This document shows, piece by piece, positions 1-6,364 of a stretch of 8,368 bases of DNA. A program made the translations under genes and the position numbers. How positions within the stretch are numbered: position 1 is the first letter of the stretch; the number at the start of each line of letters is the position of its first letter. The stretch lies in NCBI GenBank assembly GCA_021811505.1, contig JAJZOM010000271.1, positions 1 through 8,368 of the forward strand, read 5' to 3'. The notes below the pieces were generated by a model. That model was not told the origin of the DNA, made no database searches, and saw only the letters and a program-made list of their open reading frames with translations. The DNA comes from Thermoplasmata archaeon. Its GTDB lineage: Archaea; Thermoplasmatota; Thermoplasmata; Thermoplasmatales; Thermoplasmataceae.

Positions 1-1
1 A

Positions 2-1048
2 GTCAAGATAGATAAACTTCCAGTTCAGAGACTTCCGGAACACAATGTTAAGCTAAAGGTTCTTCTCAATGGAATGTGCGGAACTGATAGAGGTATTGTA
101 TCAGGAGGTCTTTCATTTGCTTACAATCCACAAAATTCTGACAAACTGATAATCGGGCACGAGTCACTTTGTATCATTGATGAGATTTACGCGGAGAGCG
201 AAGAATTCAAGGTGGGAGACCTTGTCATCCCGGTTGTCAGAAGGCCAGGAGATTGCGTTAACTGCAAGATAGGAAGACAGGACAACTGTTCGGATGGAAA
301 GAAGCATGAGGCTGGCATTACAGGAATGAATGGATTCATGCGAGAGTATTTCTATGACTCCCTTGATTACATCGTTAAAGTCCCCGACAAGGGGATGATC
401 GACGTCGCGGTTTTAACCGAACCACTGAAAAATGTTGTAAAAGGGTTTGAAGTGTTTGATATCGTCTCAAAAAGGGCAATTTTTGCCAACGAATATTCCA
501 CCTTTGAGGGCAAGAGGTGCCTGGTGATAGGGAGCGGAGCAGAAGCCTTTCTCTACTCCATGATGGCGAGAGAGCATGGATTTGACGTTATCATGACCAA
601 CCGTCATCCGATAGAAGATAAGAAGATGGAGATTTGTGAGAGATTTGGGATAAATTTTGTTGATTACTCCAAGGATGCCAGTCAGATCACTGGTACTGGC
701 AACGATCTGCTAATCGACACCAGCGGGGACCCCGGAACAATATTCAGATTCCTGAAAACCCTGAATTACAATGGCGTCCTTATCCTGTTTGGCACGAACG
801 GCCGTGCTCCACCGGCACAGCTCAACGGAAATGATATTGACTTTTTCATAGAACGGAACATTACATTAGCGGGAACTGTGGACGCTGCAAAAATACACTA
901 CATAAAAGCCCTTGAATACCTCAGGAAATGGAAATATACCTACGGTAACACTCTTTCTCAGCTTATCACCGGGACATACAAGCCCGAGGATCTGGAGATA
1001 TTCACCAAAAAGCCTGCGGGCGAAATCAAGACCGTAATTAAGTGGTGA
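2..1048 (+). CDS. gdh: Glucose 1-dehydrogenase, zinc-dependent MDR family (5'-truncated by window edge)
   Basis: This enzyme oxidises glucose to gluconolactone with NAD(P)+, the entry step of the non-phosphorylated Entner-Doudoroff pathway in Thermoplasma and Sulfolobus; it is cytoplasmic. The frame is open from base 2, giving 348 visible residues, and roughly 15 N-terminal residues should lie outside the window, given about 360 for the family. The first internal ATG (74) is not a start, because the conserved strand before the catalytic Cys lies upstream of it. Numbered from base 2, visible motifs are C26 in MCGTDRG and H53-E54 in GHES (catalytic zinc), C85-x2-C88-x7-C96 (structural zinc lobe), the TEPLK segment around E140, a Rossmann loop GSGAEA at 177-182, and NRH at 200-202, which in related enzymes contacts the NADP 2'-phosphate. 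The sequence closely resembles T. acidophilum glucose dehydrogenase as I recall it. It is followed after 4 bases by folD, so probably co-transcribed. Family certain; strict glucose versus galactose specificity is inferred. Confidence 0.93.
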   Translation, partial: VKIDKLPVQRLPEHNVKLKVLLNGMCGTDRGIVSGGLSFAYNPQNSDKLIIGHESLCIIDEIYAESEEFKVGDLVIPVVRRPGDCVNCKIGRQDNCSDGKKHEAGITGMNGFMREYFYDSLDYIVKVPDKGMIDVAVLTEPLKNVVKGFEVFDIVSKRAIFANEYSTFEGKRCLVIGSGAEAFLYSMMAREHGFDVIMTNRHPIEDKKMEICERFGINFVDYSKDASQITGTGNDLLIDTSGDPGTIFRFLKTLNYNGVLILFGTNGRAPPAQLNGNDIDFFIERNITLAGTVDAAKIHYIKALEYLRKWKYTYGNTLSQLITGTYKPEDLEIFTKKPAGEIKTVIKW

Positions 1049-1049
1049 T
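1044..1049 (+). promoter_or_regulatory. Ribosome binding site of folD overlapping the gdh stop codon
   Basis: The bases GGTGAT match the complement of the archaeal 16S 3' end (ATCACCTCC) and end 3 bases before the folD ATG at 1053. The gdh stop TGA (1046-1048) lies inside this motif. Ribosomes finishing gdh therefore release on the folD binding site, which suggests translational coupling. The complementarity is seen directly; the coupling is inferred. Confidence 0.6.
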
Positions 1050-1052
1050 ATC

Positions 1053-1907
1053 ATGACGGAGATCCTGAACGGAACGCCCATAGCTGATAGGGTCATAGCA
1101 TCATTAAAAACACGGGTGGAAGAACTTAAACACCATGATATCGAGCCTCACCTTTTCCTCGTACAGGTAGGCAGAAATGAGGCTGTGGAGACCTATGTCA
1201 GAGCAAAGATACGCAGGGGTGCGAAGATAGGTATCAGGGTGTCTCACCAGATACTTGATGAAAACATTACATATGATAACCTTAAGGGGGAGATCGCCAA
1301 TGTTGCGGGACGCGACGACGTCAACGGGATAATGATAGAGAATCCCCTCCCAAAACATCTGGATTTCTTCAAGGCGGTCGAAAATATCCCATATTATAAG
1401 GATGTTGATGGCATGACACCGACAAACCAGGGTATGATAAACCTCAGGAATGAATTTCTCACGCCTGCTACAGCAGCCTCTGTCACTGAAATACTACAAA
1501 GTATGAATCTACCAGCCGGTACAACAGCATTGATAATAAATCGATCGCCAGTAGTCGGAAGGCCCCTTGCTATGATGCTTCTTAACAGAGATTATACCGT
1601 TACTGTATGCCATTCCAAAACAAAGGATATTAAATCCTTATCCAGGAACAGCGAAGTTCTCGTGACAGCAGTTGGTGTTCCGAACTTCATCGACAGGAGT
1701 TTTGTCACCGAAAACAGCATCGTGGTCGATGTTGGCATAAACCCTGTACAGGACACCATAAGGGGTGATGCAAATTATGAGGAACTCTTCGGATACGTCA
1801 GGGCAATAACCCCGGTTCCCGGTGGAGTTGGACCCATAACTGCGACCCTCATAATGGAGAATACAGTGCGGGCGACCGAATTTCAGAGCACCCTGAGTAA
1901 AGGATGA
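1053..1907 (+). CDS. folD: FolD: methylene-tetrahydrofolate dehydrogenase / methenyl-tetrahydrofolate cyclohydrolase
   Basis: This bifunctional cytoplasmic enzyme interconverts 5,10-methylene-, 5,10-methenyl- and 10-formyl-tetrahydrofolate, producing or using NADPH and supplying one-carbon units for purines and initiator formylation-type chemistry. The 284 residues match the usual family length. Visible are the catalytic Y48-x3-K52 pair in TYVRAKI, the second signature IENPLPKH at 95-102, the folate-site KDVDG at 116-120, the NADP loop NRSPVVGRP at 163-171, CHS at 186-188, and PVPGGVGPIT at 254-263. Consensus FolD has VQLPLP or similar at the second signature; here the Gln is Glu (E96), which I recall also in the Thermoplasma enzyme. 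The ATG at 1053 has a good binding site 3 bases upstream. Most archaea use methanopterin and lack FolD; its presence fits Thermoplasmata and probably reflects old acquisition from bacteria (inference). Confidence 0.96.
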   Translation: MTEILNGTPIADRVIASLKTRVEELKHHDIEPHLFLVQVGRNEAVETYVRAKIRRGAKIGIRVSHQILDENITYDNLKGEIANVAGRDDVNGIMIENPLPKHLDFFKAVENIPYYKDVDGMTPTNQGMINLRNEFLTPATAASVTEILQSMNLPAGTTALIINRSPVVGRPLAMMLLNRDYTVTVCHSKTKDIKSLSRNSEVLVTAVGVPNFIDRSFVTENSIVVDVGINPVQDTIRGDANYEELFGYVRAITPVPGGVGPITATLIMENTVRATEFQSTLSKG

Positions 1908-1944
1908 AAACCGGTATATCCGAACATGCATCGGAGCCTGCTGA

Positions 1945-1970
1945 CATATATAATCAAAAATATTTATTTA
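1945..1970 (+). promoter_or_regulatory. Archaeal promoter for nadE (TATA-like elements)
   Basis: The AT-rich block AATATTTATTTA at 1959-1970 is preceded by an A-run (1956-1960) that could serve as BRE. Its centre is about 28 bases before the GTG at 1993, the spacing expected for a leaderless or almost leaderless transcript, which is common in Thermoplasmata. A second TATA-like run, ATATATAAT at 1946-1954, would instead start transcription near 1975 and leave a leader of about 18 bases with GGAG at 1977-1980, which is rather far from the GTG. This is the longest gap in the window (1908-1992) and the only obvious place for a promoter between folD and nadE. Which element is used cannot be decided here. 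Confidence 0.5.
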
Positions 1971-1992
1971 AGTTTCGGAGATTAGCTTCATT

Positions 1993-2721
1993 GTGAATTC
2001 TGCACAGTCTGCCGAAGCGATTGAAAAAATCAGGACATTCTTGCGAACCAACTTATCCGGCAAACTGGCTGTTGTAGGCATCAGTGGGGGTGTTGACAGC
2101 GCGCTTGTGTTGAAGCTTCTATCCCTTTCAATTGATCGCGATAGAATTATTGCGCTATTCCTGCCTGACGGAAAAGCTCCCGGTAATGATGCTGCCGACG
2201 TTGAAGCTATCTCCATGGTTACAGGTGTTCCGATAAATACTATAAATATTCATGGAATTGTGACGGCCTTCGCAAGCACACTGGATGTTACTGACAGCAG
2301 GGCGTTGGGTAACATAAAGTCAAGAGCAAGGATGACTGTCCTGTACTATTATGCAAACCTTCACAACGGCATCGTGGTGGGAACCACCAACAAAAGCGAA
2401 TACTATACCGGATATTACACAAAGTTTGGCGATGGGGGATGCGACCTGGAGCCAATTCTTCATCTTACAAAAACGGAAGTATGGAGAATGGCAAAGATGC
2501 TTGGCATTCCGGAAAGTGTCATCGCGAAGTCCCCGAGTGCAGGCCTCTGGGAGGGGCAGAGGGATGAAGATGAACTTGGCATGAAATATGAGGAAATAGA
2601 TGCAGCAGTGGAGAAATTAGTGGAGCAGAAAAAAACACCATCCAATCAATGGGAAAAAAGAGTTTCGGACCTGATAAGAATGTCTGATCATAAGAGGAGG
2701 CCGCCGGAGTCAATGCTATAA
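1993..2721 (+). CDS. nadE: NH3-dependent NAD+ synthetase
   Basis: NadE converts nicotinic acid adenine dinucleotide, ATP and ammonia to NAD+, AMP and pyrophosphate, the last step of NAD biosynthesis; it acts in the cytoplasm as a homodimer. The 242 residues form a single N-type ATP pyrophosphatase domain with no glutaminase domain, so ammonia must be the direct nitrogen donor or be delivered by another protein. Visible are the PP-loop SGGVDSA at 31-37, the signature TTNKSEYYTGYYTKFGDGG at 131-149 followed by DLEPILHLTKTEVW, the KSPSAGLWEGQRDEDELG segment at 179-196 that binds pyrophosphate and the deamido-NAD ligand, and HKRRPP at 233-238 near the C terminus. The start is a GTG, since a TAA lies in frame at 1969-1971 and no ATG falls between. 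It begins its own transcription unit, with the antiporter gene 16 bases downstream. Confidence 0.95.
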   Translation: MNSAQSAEAIEKIRTFLRTNLSGKLAVVGISGGVDSALVLKLLSLSIDRDRIIALFLPDGKAPGNDAADVEAISMVTGVPINTINIHGIVTAFASTLDVTDSRALGNIKSRARMTVLYYYANLHNGIVVGTTNKSEYYTGYYTKFGDGGCDLEPILHLTKTEVWRMAKMLGIPESVIAKSPSAGLWEGQRDEDELGMKYEEIDAAVEKLVEQKKTPSNQWEKRVSDLIRMSDHKRRPPESML

Positions 2722-2737
2722 AGGGAAGAAAAAGTGA

Positions 2738-4024
2738 ATGCTGTCACAGTTTGCGTATGAATATTATCAAGTTAGTTTCGTTTTCATCCTGGCAGCATTC
2801 GCCATCCCGATCTCCAGAAAATTGACAATTGCCTATATACCAATCCTCATCCTCCTTGGAATTATGTTTGGACCGTTGCTGGGGATAATCAGCAACAGTT
2901 TCTCCATTTACCTGATGTCCGAGTTTGGAACCGTAGGGGTTGGGCTCCTTGGCGTCGTTATAATTCTGTATTCAGAAAGCCACCACATTGATTTCAGGGT
3001 TCTCAGGAGGCAATTTTTTCCCATTGCCATACTTGATACGCTGGGAATCACAATCACTGCTGTGATTGCAGCCCTGCTTTTCTCGGCACTCACTGGAGCT
3101 CCGCTCATAATAGGGTTTCTCTTTGGAGCCATAATTTCCCCAACGGACCCGGCCAGCCTGATACCAATATTCAGGAGGATAAGTGTCAATGAGAATATAT
3201 CCGGAACCCTTGTGGGAGAGAGCCTCTTCAATGATCCCCTTGGAATTATCCTCTTCACTATCGGACTCGCATTTGTGGCTCCCGCTTCCAGCGATGTCCA
3301 ACTATTCAGCGCATTCTCAAGCCACATCGGTATCTATTTGGGATCAATCGCATTTTTACTGATGCAGATAACTGTCCCGGCACTTATAGGTGTGGCGATT
3401 GGTTTCAGCGTCATATACCTCAACAAGTATCTTAATTTTGAAAGCCTGATAGTTGGGCTCTTGCTAGGTATAATAATACTGGAATTCACCATAATGGAGG
3501 CTTCTGGGATTACTCCATTCCCTGCGATTATAGCCACGGGAGCAATTGTGGGTAACTTCAACGACAAGAGCATATTCTGGAGCAGGGAAGCGGGATTCCA
3601 GGAAAATCTTTCCTTCCTCTTTCAGTCCATAATCTTCCTGCTTCTCGGTAGCATACTTACGCGTACAAATCTCGTCGATTACCTCCCAATGGGTGTTGCC
3701 CTTGCTCTTGGCGTTATATTTATCTCCAGGCCAGCTGCCGTCTTTTCATCCCTGTCCCTAATAAACCGGAAATTTTCAAAGAATCCAATAAATAACCGTG
3801 TTAAGCTGTTCATGTCGCTGGTCGGCCCAAGAGGAGTGGTTTCCGTGGTATTGTCCACAATTCCATACGTCCTTGGGGTTCAGGAAAATATTCCCATACT
3901 GATAAAGTACGGGCAGCCCATTTATGTCGGAGTCTCATTTGTTGTGATAATTTCAATAATACTCCAGACTATTTACACGCCCTTCATAGTAAAACGCCTC
4001 ACGAGTGAGGGCCCAAGAGTATAA
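2738..4024 (+). CDS. Na+/H+ antiporter, CPA1 (NhaP-like) family
   Basis: This polytopic membrane protein probably exchanges Na+ (or K+) for H+, which in an acidophile helps hold cytoplasmic pH and ion balance. The 428 residues contain about 12-13 hydrophobic segments, the first near 12-28 and the last near 394-416. Family motifs are SPTDPAS at 134-140 (the unwound TDP helix crossing), ESLFNDPLG at 161-169 with the ion-binding pair N165-D166 typical of CPA1 electroneutral exchangers, SRP at 330-332, and GPRGVVS at 363-369. No long cytoplasmic regulatory or nucleotide-binding tail is present, so a KefB/TrkA-type gated channel is unlikely. The ATG at 2738 has only a weak purine-rich stretch (GGGAAG) upstream, and the gene probably depends on nadE transcription. 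Its stop codon touches the stop codon of the convergent gene. Ion specificity and direction are not readable from sequence. Confidence 0.9.
   Translation: MLSQFAYEYYQVSFVFILAAFAIPISRKLTIAYIPILILLGIMFGPLLGIISNSFSIYLMSEFGTVGVGLLGVVIILYSESHHIDFRVLRRQFFPIAILDTLGITITAVIAALLFSALTGAPLIIGFLFGAIISPTDPASLIPIFRRISVNENISGTLVGESLFNDPLGIILFTIGLAFVAPASSDVQLFSAFSSHIGIYLGSIAFLLMQITVPALIGVAIGFSVIYLNKYLNFESLIVGLLLGIIILEFTIMEASGITPFPAIIATGAIVGNFNDKSIFWSREAGFQENLSFLFQSIIFLLLGSILTRTNLVDYLPMGVALALGVIFISRPAAVFSSLSLINRKFSKNPINNRVKLFMSLVGPRGVVSVVLSTIPYVLGVQENIPILIKYGQPIYVGVSFVVIISIILQTIYTPFIVKRLTSEGPRV
3991..4010 (-). terminator. Possible hairpin plus T4 terminator of the secretion operon, inside the antiporter 3' end
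   Basis: On the minus strand, 15 bases beyond the ATPase 1 stop, CCTCAC and GTGAGG (4010-4005 and 4002-3997) form an inverted repeat, best folded as a 5-bp stem with a 4-base loop. Two bases later come four T (3994-3991). This resembles an intrinsic terminator and is the first T-run after the operon. It lies in the last codons of the antiporter gene, so it may be a chance result of coding sequence. Archaeal termination depends more on T-runs than on hairpins, so T4 alone would be weak. Confidence 0.3.
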
Positions 4025-5530
4025 TCACCTGTCTGCCTGAAAAGCGTCTATAACGGCGTCCCTGTCATGATAAAAGGAAAAGATCATGCTCGTGAACTCT
4101 TTGTATGATACCTTGTTCTGGCGGATCATGGATTCAAGTATATTCTTCCTTATCCGGACATCCCTTTCCATGACACTGACAGGTATTCCGTATCGTGATC
4201 CAATCTTTTCCAGGATATAGCTGAATCCGGAAGACCTGAACGTATCGTCTGAATTTATGGAGTAAACATTGTTCACTGTCGTATCCCCATGGTGAGAATC
4301 CACAGCCATTACCTCTGATATTGCTTTCACCCTCCGTCTCGTTTCCCCCTTAAATACAAAGTTTCCCATAACAATTGCAGCATCGAGGGACCCAATGAGG
4401 CTCCTAGGTATGTTGATAGGTTTTGCTTCCAACCTGTGAATCAGTGTTCCGATATCCTCGGCGTGGAATGTCGCGAGACCATACCTGCCTGTGGACATGG
4501 CCTGGAAGATGGTGAATGCCTCCCTGCCTCTGACCTCGCCTATCACTATGTAGTTGGGCCTGTGCCTGAGCGACGCGGTAAGAAGGTCGAACATGTCAAT
4601 TTCACCAATTCGCTTTCCGCTTTCCGGGTCGTTCTTTCCTGTTCCCTCCCTTGAGATAAGAGAAAGCCAGTTTTCGTGGGGCAACCTCAGCTCGCGTGTG
4701 TCTTCAATTGTTATTATTTTCAGGTTCTGTGGTATGAACAGCAGGATGGAATTTAACATCACAGTCTTGCCTGATGCGGTTCCGCCTGTAACAATCATGT
4801 TGCTCCCGTATTCTATGCATACCCAGAGGTAAGCAAATATCTCCGTTGAAGCCGTTCCAAGCCTAATGAGATCGAGAGGAGTAAAAGGCTCTTTCCTGAA
4901 TTTCCTAATTGAGAAGGCCGGGCCAGATGCCGTGACATAGTTTCCTATTGACGCCTGTATCCTTGAGCCGTCAGGCAAGGTGCTGTCTATGATGGGATCA
5001 GCAATTGAAATGTTCTTGCCGGAATCCTGGATTATCTTCCTTATGAAAAAATTCAGGTCCTCGTCGTCCTTGTAGACCACATTTGTAGGTATGTACCCGA
5101 ATTCCTTTGTAAAGACATATATGTGCTTATTCGAGCCTTCACACGAAATGTCCTCCACGTCGGGATCGAGAAGAAGGCCAGTTATTTTTCCGTATTTTAA
5201 AGTGTCCCTCCTGACGTAATATCTTACGATCTCAATGTCAAGTGGGGTAAATTGTATTTCCGGAGAATTGGACTTCTTGCCTTTTCTCTTAAGCAGATCG
5301 GGAGGGTTATCGAAAGGTTTCCTGTTCCCGCCGTTCATGAAATCCCTCACATAACTCCTGTAAATGGGTTCTAGTTTTTGGTCAATCTGCGGCTCTATCA
5401 ATTCATAAGTTATCTTATTGTCAAGAGGATCGCGCAAAATTCTTGAATAAATGGTTCCTGCCTCAATTTCCCGAAATGAGAGATCCTCATCGCCCTTCTC
5501 AATTCTCACAAGAGTCATTGGGATTTCCAA
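4025..5530 (-). CDS. Secretion/pilus assembly ATPase 1 (GspE/TadA/FlaI family)
   Basis: This is a cytoplasmic hexameric motor ATPase expected to drive assembly of pilin-like subunits by acting on the T2SSF platform proteins encoded just upstream. Of 501 residues, about 1-240 form the N-terminal region, with a basic, polar linker near 66-92, and 240-410 the RecA-like core. Motifs are Walker A GGTASGKT at 249-256 (K255), Asp box IEDTREL at 275-281, Walker B YIVIGEVRG at 327-335 (E332), and His box TGRYGLATFHAED at 347-359. The His box has Arg-Tyr where most family members have His-x. A further 90-residue tail aligns by eye with that of ATPase 2. I use the TTG at 5530, which abuts the preceding gene's TGA and has GGTG 6 bases upstream; an ATG at 5518 (497 residues) is a fair alternative. 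Last gene of the operon. FlaI, TadA or Ups/Aap-type role cannot be separated by sequence alone. Confidence 0.92.
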   Translation of the reverse strand: MEIPMTLVRIEKGDEDLSFREIEAGTIYSRILRDPLDNKITYELIEPQIDQKLEPIYRSYVRDFMNGGNRKPFDNPPDLLKRKGKKSNSPEIQFTPLDIEIVRYYVRRDTLKYGKITGLLLDPDVEDISCEGSNKHIYVFTKEFGYIPTNVVYKDDEDLNFFIRKIIQDSGKNISIADPIIDSTLPDGSRIQASIGNYVTASGPAFSIRKFRKEPFTPLDLIRLGTASTEIFAYLWVCIEYGSNMIVTGGTASGKTVMLNSILLFIPQNLKIITIEDTRELRLPHENWLSLISREGTGKNDPESGKRIGEIDMFDLLTASLRHRPNYIVIGEVRGREAFTIFQAMSTGRYGLATFHAEDIGTLIHRLEAKPINIPRSLIGSLDAAIVMGNFVFKGETRRRVKAISEVMAVDSHHGDTTVNNVYSINSDDTFRSSGFSYILEKIGSRYGIPVSVMERDVRIRKNILESMIRQNKVSYKEFTSMIFSFYHDRDAVIDAFQADR

Positions 5531-6364
5531 TCAAAGCACCCCGAAGATTCCAAGCGCGACGACAGTCACAAGCAGTGTTATCCCAGTGAAAAATGCACCG
5601 GTTCCGAAGCTCCCATCCTTGAGAATTCCTGACATGAGGCCTGTACTTCCACCCTGAACAATGATTCCGCCACTGAATATCCTCTCTATTGTCGATGAAC
5701 TGACGGTCTGAGCACTAAATCCAAGAGGGGAGAAATTGGATTCTGCTACCTTAGGGAGGAATGCGAGATCAATGGCCAGGACTACGAAAAAGAAAACTGC
5801 AAACGCTACATACATGACTAGGACAAAGTTCTTCATTTCCGAAATTCTGCCTTCCCTGATCACTTCAATTTCTCCGGTAAATTCTGAGATAAGCCTCAAC
5901 ACTTCCGAAACGTTATTCCCCGACTCGGTTGCCTTTCTTAGCACGGTAAATGCACGCTTTATCACCTGGGAGTGAATTTCGGCTTCTGACGATGAGACTG
6001 CCTCCTCAACGGGCGTACCAGCCGAAATCTTATCAGCTATACTCTTTATGAGCGGTGTCAGATGCCCGTATTCATTGTTCCCGGCACGAATGAGAGCTTG
6101 AGAGACCGGCAATCCAAAATTGGAGTATTCAGCGATATCCCGTAAGAGATCTGGAAGCCTCCTTTCCATCTCAATAATCTTCTGCCCCTGTGAATACTCG
6201 TAAAAGCCGTAAGGCGTAAGGGCGCCTATCAGTAGTATTGCGATAGCTGCTATTGGACTTGTCAGGATATCGAAATAGTGTATTTTTAGTATAATTCCGA
6301 TTATAAGTAGAAAAATGGCAAATCCAAGTGAACCGTACATCACAATGGCCCTGTTGCTGTTCAA
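5531..6364 (-). CDS. TadC-like pilus/secretion platform membrane protein (T2SSF domain)
   Basis: This inner-platform protein is thought to transmit ATPase motion to pilin subunits in the membrane. Of 277 residues, hydrophobic segments lie near 8-27, 37-55, 178-203 and 255-277, with a cytoplasmic helical T2SSF domain at about 67-180 that begins ERRLPDLLRDIAEYSNFGLP, a typical start. The C-terminal region has a glycine-rich stretch (IIVQGGSTGLMSGILKDGS, 234-252) before the last membrane helix, as in archaeal TadC and FlaJ ends. The start is a TTG at 6364 overlapping the upstream gene's TGA (sequence TTGA) and preceded by a strong GGGAGGT 6 bases away; the ATG at 6340 would be 30 bases from that site and is less likely. 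At about half the length of FlaJ or PilC, it carries one T2SSF domain only and likely pairs with the TadB-like neighbour. Its stop directly abuts ATPase 1 in the same frame. Confidence 0.88.
   Translation of the reverse strand: MNSNRAIVMYGSLGFAIFLLIIGIILKIHYFDILTSPIAAIAILLIGALTPYGFYEYSQGQKIIEMERRLPDLLRDIAEYSNFGLPVSQALIRAGNNEYGHLTPLIKSIADKISAGTPVEEAVSSSEAEIHSQVIKRAFTVLRKATESGNNVSEVLRLISEFTGEIEVIREGRISEMKNFVLVMYVAFAVFFFVVLAIDLAFLPKVAESNFSPLGFSAQTVSSSTIERIFSGGIIVQGGSTGLMSGILKDGSFGTGAFFTGITLLVTVVALGIFGVL

Noticed and set aside
1104..1358. An 84-codon minus-strand frame inside folD, and a similar one at 1638-1931.
   Set aside because: Both lie wholly or mostly opposite well-conserved FolD motifs and show no domain, promoter or binding site of their own.
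1919..1935. Inverted repeat TCCGA-(7)-TCGGA, with an ATGCAT palindrome at 1926-1931, just after folD, as a terminator or operator.
   Set aside because: The stem is only 5 bp and no T-run follows closely, so it is weak as a terminator. It could be a protein-binding site, but nothing else supports that, so it is not listed as a feature.
2716..2723. TATA-like CTATAAAG at the end of nadE as an own promoter for the antiporter.
   Set aside because: It ends about 15 bases before the antiporter ATG. Archaeal transcription starts roughly 25 bases past the TATA box, which would fall after the start codon.
2908..3327. A 139-codon open frame on the minus strand inside the antiporter gene (with another at 2972-3301).
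   Set aside because: The plus-strand frame has clear family motifs across this span. The antisense product is low-complexity, has no recognisable domain and no binding site. Long antisense frames are common opposite membrane-protein codons.
4025..4180. A plus-strand terminator for the antiporter transcript.
   Set aside because: I looked for T-runs or hairpins past the stop and found no run of four or more T in this span, so none is listed.
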